DNA of 64,000 bases from Arthrobacter_E sp044748305 (lineage in GTDB: Bacteria > Actinomycetota > Actinomycetes > Actinomycetales > Micrococcaceae): contig NZ_JBIVFT010000002.1 of NCBI RefSeq assembly GCF_044748305.1, positions 372,001-436,000 on the forward strand, in the 5' to 3' direction. The first letter of the stretch is position 1; every line of letters begins with the position of its first letter. The notes below the pieces were generated by a model. That model saw nothing but the letters and a program-made list of their open reading frames with translations. It was not told the origin of the DNA and searched no databases. This document shows, in pieces, positions 59,621-64,000 of this stretch. The position numbers were made by a program, and so were the translations under genes.

Positions 59621-60656
59621 AGTGATCCCATCCTCGCGTCGCGTTCCATGCCGTGGGCCCGGGCCCGCCCCGCAGAACCGCATCGTGATCCTGCCCGGGA
59701 GCGGTGGGCACCACCGAGCCTATAACAGTGAAACTGTCCGGCACGGCAGTGCTTCCTGGGAAAGTGCTGAGGAGAGCGAAGTCCTCTCCCCCGGCCGCGG
59801 CCCATTCCAGGACAAGCTGTTCACGGCCCCCCTCATCCTTCCTCAGCAGATCGGCGGCGGCCCGGAGCGGCCGGGTGAAAGAGGCCAGTCTGTCCCGGTC
59901 CAGTTCCAGCGTGCAGCCGCTTGCGCGGGCCAGCCTCGCCGCATCCTTCAGCAGGCCGTCGGAGAGGTCCATCATGGCGTTCGCCCCCGCGTCCAGGGCC
60001 GCTGGACCGGCCGCGAGCGGCGGAACGGGCCGGCACTGAGAACCCACCAGGGCCAGTTCGGCTGGTCCCAGCGAACCGTGCGGCACGTCGCTTTCCAGGA
60101 GCGCGAATCCGGCCGCGGCCCGACCCGGGGAACCGGCCACGGCCACCACATCGCCGGGCTGCGCACCGGAACGCAGCACCGGATTCCTCCCGCCCAGATC
60201 ACCGAGCACCGTGGCGGTCACCGAGATCTCCCGCCCGCGGCCGAGGTCTCCGCCTGCGACAGCGACGTCGGCCCCGAAGGCGTGGACGGCGTCGCGCACT
60301 CCGCGCGCGAAATCCTCCACCCAGGCCACCAGAGTGTCCGGTGGCAATGTCAGGCTGATGAACAAGGTGTGCGGCACCGCACCCATCGCATTGATGTCGC
60401 TGAGGTTCTGAGCCGCGCATTTCCAGCCGACGTCGCGACCGGTGCTCGCATAGCCGCTGTTCCAGGCGAGCCGGAAGTCCTGGTCCTGGGTCTGGGTGTC
60501 GATCGAGATCACCGCACGTCCGTCGGGAACGGCGACCAGCGCCGCATCGTCCCCGGGGCCCAGGATCGTGGACCGTCCTTGCGGCAGCAACGGGAAGATC
60601 CGTGCCAGGAGACCGGATTCCCCTGCCGCCGCGACGGTGAGTTCATGCATCGACAT
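59607..60656 (-). CDS. thiL: Thiamine-monophosphate kinase
   Basis: ThiL phosphorylates thiamine monophosphate to the diphosphate cofactor used by AceE. The 349-residue PurM-like protein has GPGDDAALV (Mg-binding aspartates), SIDTQTQDQDF, the CAAQNLSDINAMGA block and GGGD-like AVAGGDLGRG. MDLSDGLLKDAARL in the C-terminal half is also diagnostic. ATG 60656 begins MSMHELT; no strong ribosome binding site is seen. It heads the minus-strand thiL-DhaL-recG-rsmD unit. Confidence 0.94.
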   Translation of the reverse strand: MSMHELTVAAAGESGLLARIFPLLPQGRSTILGPGDDAALVAVPDGRAVISIDTQTQDQDFRLAWNSGYASTGRDVGWKCAAQNLSDINAMGAVPHTLFISLTLPPDTLVAWVEDFARGVRDAVHAFGADVAVAGGDLGRGREISVTATVLGDLGGRNPVLRSGAQPGDVVAVAGSPGRAAAGFALLESDVPHGSLGPAELALVGSQCRPVPPLAAGPAALDAGANAMMDLSDGLLKDAARLARASGCTLELDRDRLASFTRPLRAAADLLRKDEGGREQLVLEWAAAGGEDFALLSTFPGSTAVPDSFTVIGSVVPTAPGQDHDAVLRGGPGPTAWNATRGWDHFGAA

Positions 60657-60740
60657 AAGGAAAACGGTATCCGGTTCGCGAGTGATCTTGAGGCCCGGAT
60701 ATCGGTTCACCGTCCGGAACGCCCCCGGATCCGACACTCT

Positions 60741-61400
60741 ATGGTTGTGACTGTGGGATTCAGGATGAAAACAGTGGCGCTGCGAGTGGCCGCCGCGGCT
60801 CTCACGGTTCTGCTCCTGTGGCTGTTCGTCTGCGTCAATCTCTTCTGCTTTCCGGTGCAGCGGGCGACCCCGGCCCGGGTGGACGCCGTCGTCGTCCTGG
60901 GAGGATCGTCGTCCGAGCGGCTCCCCGCCGCGCTGGAACTCCTCAGGACCCTGCCCGGCCATCCCGTGCTGGTGCTGTCCACGACGGACACGCCCGGGAA
61001 CGCCTCGGTCGACAGTCTGTGCCGCGATCCGGAGTCCGCGGGGCTGGACGCGACGTTGCTCTGCTTCCACCCGGCCCCTCTGAACACTCGCGGGGAGGCA
61101 CAGGCGGTGCGCGATCTCGTGGCTGCTCAGAGGTGGGACTCCGTGGCGGTGCTCACCTCCGACTACCATCTGCCCCGGGCCGGCGAGCTCATGAAACAGT
61201 GCGTACCGGTGCCGGTGCGGATGGTTGCGAGCGAACCCGCACTGGATGCCTGGCAGTGGCTTCGCCGCTTCAGCATCGAGACCGGAGGCCTGCTGGATGT
61301 CACCCTGAACCCTGAGTGCGATCGCAAGGATCCCACTCCGGAAGCGGTCCATGGCGGGGATAGAATCGTGCCCGGCTCGAACCCTGGAGGATGGACATGA
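60741..61400 (+). CDS. DUF218 (YdcF/ElyC/SanA-like) membrane protein
   Basis: This 219-residue protein has an N-terminal membrane helix (VALRVAAAALTVLLLWLFVCV) and an extracellular DUF218 domain. Domain marks are ARVDAVVVLGGSSSERLPAAL, the NTRGEAQAVRDL segment and SDYHLPRAGELM. DUF218 proteins are linked to cell-envelope biogenesis and vancomycin sensitivity. ATG 60741 is used; ATG 60765 with GGGA 6 bases upstream would remove 8 residues. It is divergent from thiL and overlaps the next small gene by ATGA. Confidence 0.8.
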   Translation: MVVTVGFRMKTVALRVAAAALTVLLLWLFVCVNLFCFPVQRATPARVDAVVVLGGSSSERLPAALELLRTLPGHPVLVLSTTDTPGNASVDSLCRDPESAGLDATLLCFHPAPLNTRGEAQAVRDLVAAQRWDSVAVLTSDYHLPRAGELMKQCVPVPVRMVASEPALDAWQWLRRFSIETGGLLDVTLNPECDRKDPTPEAVHGGDRIVPGSNPGGWT

Positions 61401-61687
61401 GTGAAACAGAACCGAATCGACATGCCGTCACCCCAGGACGTGAAGCCGCCGCCCGGCATCTTCGCCCCGCGTCCCTGAACCGCGGTTCCATGGATCGCGG
61501 TTCCACGGACCACGCCGCAGAGTCCGGCACCGCCGGCGTCCCGCCACAGCCGGCCTCGCTGCAGATGGCTTCGGCGCGCGGTGCAACGATCAGCAGGAAG
61601 GGTCAGCACAAGGTCGCTCTGGCAGCGTTCGCCTTCTCGGCAGCGATGCCGGTCGCGCTCGGCACTTCTCTCGTTCTCTGGGGTTGA
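61397..61687 (+). CDS. Small hypothetical membrane protein
   Basis: I do not recognise this 96-residue protein. It has a polar N-terminal two thirds and one C-terminal membrane helix (VALAAFAFSAAMPVALGTSL), so it may be a tail-anchored or C-in membrane protein. GGAGG lies 6 bases before the ATG, and the ATG overlaps the stop of the DUF218 gene (ATGA), which supports real translation. A tandem DNA repeat gives RGSMDRGSTD. Coupling suggests a partner of the DUF218 protein. Confidence 0.6.
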   Translation: MSETEPNRHAVTPGREAAARHLRPASLNRGSMDRGSTDHAAESGTAGVPPQPASLQMASARGATISRKGQHKVALAAFAFSAAMPVALGTSLVLWG

Positions 61688-61776
61688 GTCCGTTCCAGGG
61701 CTAAGACTCCCGGGCCCGGTCCCGCGAAGCTGAACACACCCCGTGCAAGTCTTCAATATGGGCTATTATTTCTTCG

Positions 61777-61791
61777 AGATGTCCGACATTT
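61777..61791. promoter_or_regulatory. Palindromic operator-like site before the nucleotidyltransferase gene
   Basis: AGATGTCCGACATTT contains the perfect palindrome ATGTCCGACAT and lies about 130 bases upstream of the nucleotidyltransferase start. It matches 12 of 15 positions of the site at 38298-38312 before the secreted glycosidase gene. A common envelope- or polysaccharide-related regulator is inferred. Confidence 0.45.
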
Positions 61792-61921
61792 GCATGAACG
61801 TTCTCTTGAAATCCGCCGTGCTGCACCAGGGGCAAGCCATGGAAGTGGCTGTGCCGCACCGCAGGTAAACACCCCTCCCCGGGGGCATCACATCACCACA
61901 CTCAGCTGGAGGCACTCAGCA

Positions 61922-62650
61922 ATGACAGTCCAGGCCGTTATCCTCGCCGCAGGAATGGGAACCCGGTTGGCCAGGCCGCACCCGAAGTCGATGACCACGC
62001 TCAGCAATGGCACGACGATCCTGCACCAGCAGTTCAACAACCTCAGGCTCGCGTTCGGCCGGAAGCTCCGGCTCACCGTGGTGGTGGGGTTCAAGCTCGA
62101 ACAGATCTTGGAGCACATCCCGGACGCATCCTTCGTCTACAACGAGAACTTCGATCAGACGAACACCTCCAAGAGCCTCCTGAAGGCGCTGCGAAACTCC
62201 GGGCGGGGTGGGGTGCTCTGGATGAACGGCGACGTCGTCTTCGATCCGGCCATCCTGGAGCGGCTGCGCCCACTCATCAAAGAGGACCGCTCCTTCATCG
62301 CTGTCGACGTCTCATCGGTGTCCGATGAGGAGGTCAAGTACACGGTCGACGACGGCGGGTTCATCAACGCGCTGTCCAAGCAGGTCCCGCAGGCGGAGGC
62401 CTTGGGGGAAGCCGTGGGGATCAACTACGTGTCCCGGAAGGACAAGAAGAAGCTGATCAAGCGCCTCCACGCGGTGGCCGAGCAGGACTACTTCGAACGC
62501 GGCGTGGAGCTGACGATCGGGAAGGACGGTCTTCAGTGGCTTCCCGTGGACATCAGCAGCTTCTATGCCGTGGAAGTGGACTTCCCGGAAGACCTGGAAC
62601 GTGCCAACGCGTCCGTGCAGGAGCACGGAGCCGGCACAGACCTTTCCTAG
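61922..62650 (+). CDS. NTP transferase, LicC-like sugar/choline-phosphate nucleotidyltransferase
   Basis: This 242-residue enzyme has the nucleotidyltransferase signature AVILAAGMGTRLARPHPKSM at residues 5-24 and the metal-binding Asp in VLWMNGDVVFDP. The WLPVDISSFYAVEVDFPEDL end resembles phosphocholine cytidylyltransferase (LicC) and related sugar-phosphate enzymes. It probably activates a sugar or phosphoalcohol for attachment to a surface polymer. GGAGG lies about 9 bases before the ATG. It is followed after 46 bases by wecB. Confidence 0.87.
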   Translation: MTVQAVILAAGMGTRLARPHPKSMTTLSNGTTILHQQFNNLRLAFGRKLRLTVVVGFKLEQILEHIPDASFVYNENFDQTNTSKSLLKALRNSGRGGVLWMNGDVVFDPAILERLRPLIKEDRSFIAVDVSSVSDEEVKYTVDDGGFINALSKQVPQAEALGEAVGINYVSRKDKKKLIKRLHAVAEQDYFERGVELTIGKDGLQWLPVDISSFYAVEVDFPEDLERANASVQEHGAGTDLS

Positions 62651-62696
62651 TCATGTCACGGACAGTCGCTGCCGCGCCGTCTCCGGAGAATGACTC

Positions 62697-63851
62697 GTGA
62701 TCGATTCGGACATCGCCGTCGTCATGGGAACCCGGCCGGAGATGATCAAACTTTCGCATATCGTTGCCGAGCTGGGTCAACGTGCGCGGCTGATTCACAC
62801 CGGACAGCACTTCGATGACGAACTCTCCGGCCAGATTCAGGGGTTCCTCGGTCTGCCCGATCCCGATGTCACCTTGGAGGGTGTCGGAGGCAAGGATCGC
62901 AGCACGCAGATCTCGACGACCATGATCGCATTGGCGCGGGAGTTCGAGCGCAACCGCCCGGCCGCCGTGATCGTTCAGGGCGATACGAACAGCGTGTCGG
63001 CCGGCGCCCAGGCCGCCAACTACTCGGGGGTGCCGGTCATCCACGTCGAGGCGGGGCTGCGGTCCTACGACCGCGCCATGCCGGAAGAGATCAACCGCCT
63101 GGTGGCGGGCGCGCTCTCCGATGTGCACTGCGCCGCGACCGACAACAACCGCCGGAACCTCCTGAGTGAAGGCGTCGTTCCCCGAGCCATCGCACTGACG
63201 GGCAACACCATTGTGGAGGCCGTGAGGACCTCGCGGGCTTTCGCCCTGAGTCTGACGGACCGTATGAGCCGCCACGCCGCACCGTGGATGAAGCGCAGCG
63301 ACTTCATCCTGGCCACGATCCACCGGCCGGAGAACACCGATGACAGGGAGGCCTTGGGCCGCATTCTGCAGGGCCTGGCGAACGCCCAGTCACCCGTGCT
63401 GTTCGTCGCGCACCCGAGGACCAGGGCCGCCATCAAGGCGTTCGGCCTCGAAAAGCTCGCCTCGCGTCTCACGATCATCGATTCGGTGGCACATCACGAG
63501 TTCCTCGCTCTTGCGGATGCCGCAGCCCTTCTGGTCTCCGATTCCGGTGGACTGCAGGAGGAATGCACGGTCTTGAAGAAGCCGTTGCTGGTGGTCCGGC
63601 GCAGTACCGAGCGTCCTGAGTCCATCGCTGCCGGCTTCGCCCGGTTGATCACACCGGAACTGGACCTCGCGGCCGCTGTGAACACCGTCCTGACCACAGA
63701 TCTCGCGCCAGAGCTGGCTGAGCGTCCCTCTCCCTACGGGGATGGCCAGGCCAGCGCACGCATCGCGCTCATCGCCACACTGATCGCCGACGGCGCTCCG
63801 GTCCCTGACGCCGTCGCCGAGACCGGCCGACGGCTCCCCCTGCAGGGGTGA
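62697..63851 (+). CDS. wecB: UDP-N-acetylglucosamine 2-epimerase, non-hydrolysing
   Basis: WecB interconverts UDP-GlcNAc and UDP-ManNAc, the precursor of ManNAc-containing teichoic and capsular polymers. The 384-residue GT-B-fold protein has VVMGTRPEMIKLSHIV at the N terminus, the UDP-binding HVEAGLRSYDRAMPEEINR and the DSGGLQEE segment. GTG start with GGAGAA 8 bases upstream. It follows the nucleotidyltransferase gene, so the two belong to one surface-polysaccharide operon, which ends in a hairpin after this gene. Confidence 0.94.
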   Translation: MIDSDIAVVMGTRPEMIKLSHIVAELGQRARLIHTGQHFDDELSGQIQGFLGLPDPDVTLEGVGGKDRSTQISTTMIALAREFERNRPAAVIVQGDTNSVSAGAQAANYSGVPVIHVEAGLRSYDRAMPEEINRLVAGALSDVHCAATDNNRRNLLSEGVVPRAIALTGNTIVEAVRTSRAFALSLTDRMSRHAAPWMKRSDFILATIHRPENTDDREALGRILQGLANAQSPVLFVAHPRTRAAIKAFGLEKLASRLTIIDSVAHHEFLALADAAALLVSDSGGLQEECTVLKKPLLVVRRSTERPESIAAGFARLITPELDLAAAVNTVLTTDLAPELAERPSPYGDGQASARIALIATLIADGAPVPDAVAETGRRLPLQG

Positions 63852-63940
63852 CCGCCAGCCGCGTCAGTCTCATCTCAGGTCAGCGCTTAACGTCAAGCAC
63901 GAAATCAACACTTTCGTTGCGCATTACATCGCATCGTGTC

Positions 63941-63987
63941 CAGCTCCGTGGCCTTGTCACGGCAAGAAGCCAAGAACCACGGAGCTG
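63941..63987. terminator. Terminator hairpin after wecB
   Basis: CAGCTCCGTGG (63941-63951) pairs perfectly with CCACGGAGCTG (63977-63987). An inner CTTG/CAAG pairing lies in the loop. It lies about 90 bases after the wecB stop codon near the end of the window and probably ends the operon. Confidence 0.65.
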
Positions 63988-64000
63988 AATCCGATTTAGA

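Noticed and set aside
61353..61400. tRNA-like 3' end (GGTTCGAGCC on the minus strand)
   Set aside because: No acceptor stem, anticodon arm or proper 5-base T stem can be paired. The stretch is inside the DUF218 coding sequence.

Overview
The window is high-GC DNA with the gene content and order of an actinobacterium of the family Micrococcaceae, most likely Arthrobacter or a close relative. The marks are a single-chain AceE-type pyruvate dehydrogenase E1 beside a FasR/fabD-fabH-acpP-fabF block, the actinobacterial families DUF3052, DUF3145 and DUF2469, and the order rplS-lepB-lepB-rnhB-DUF2469-yraN-yifB-dprA-xerC. The genus is inferred; the family-level call is firmer.

Layout. 1-5.8 kb is an accessory catabolic cluster: a beta-lactamase-fold serine hydrolase, a LacI-type repressor, an MFS transporter and an HSL-type alpha/beta hydrolase. 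Two identical 14-base operator-like palindromes lie upstream of the first hydrolase and of the transporter. 5.9-7.9 kb holds tRNA-Val(UAC) and a DUF3052-AhpE-sirtuin operon on the minus strand. 8.2-16.9 kb carries aceE, the FasR-like regulator and the fatty-acid synthesis genes, with a shared 17-base motif before fasR and before fabD. 17.2-28.4 kb is a minus-strand core block (xerC, dprA, yifB, yraN, DUF2469, rnhB, two signal peptidases, rplS, trmD, rimM, khpA, rpsP) interrupted by one GNAT gene. 28.5-32.5 kb has a catechol-dioxygenase-like VOC protein, an amidohydrolase and thiC under a TPP riboswitch. 32.5-45 kb has a degenerate hydrolase, ffh, a divergent glucose-6-phosphate dehydrogenase, the amt-glnB pair, a secreted GH79-like glycosidase, ftsY and smc.

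45.0-50.5 kb is the most interesting part. Between smc and mutM lie a decayed carboxymuconolactone decarboxylase gene and a truncated shikimate-dehydrogenase remnant. They are followed by an intact two-gene module with rare TTA/AGA codons: an OLD-family ATPase/TOPRIM nuclease-like protein and a large protein joining an N-terminal Mrr-like PD-(D/E)XK domain to a C-terminal PIN-like domain. It looks like a horizontally acquired defence system, and I do not recognise the pair as a named one.

50.5-64 kb returns to core genes (mutM, rnc, rpmF, DUF177, coaD; then rsmD, recG, a DhaL-like gene and thiL on the minus strand) with an aminotransferase/spermidine-synthase-like pair between them. It ends with a DUF218 membrane protein, a small coupled membrane protein, a sugar or choline nucleotidyltransferase and a UDP-GlcNAc 2-epimerase, suggesting surface polysaccharide synthesis. 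Convergent gene pairs are commonly separated by long, near-perfect terminator hairpins.
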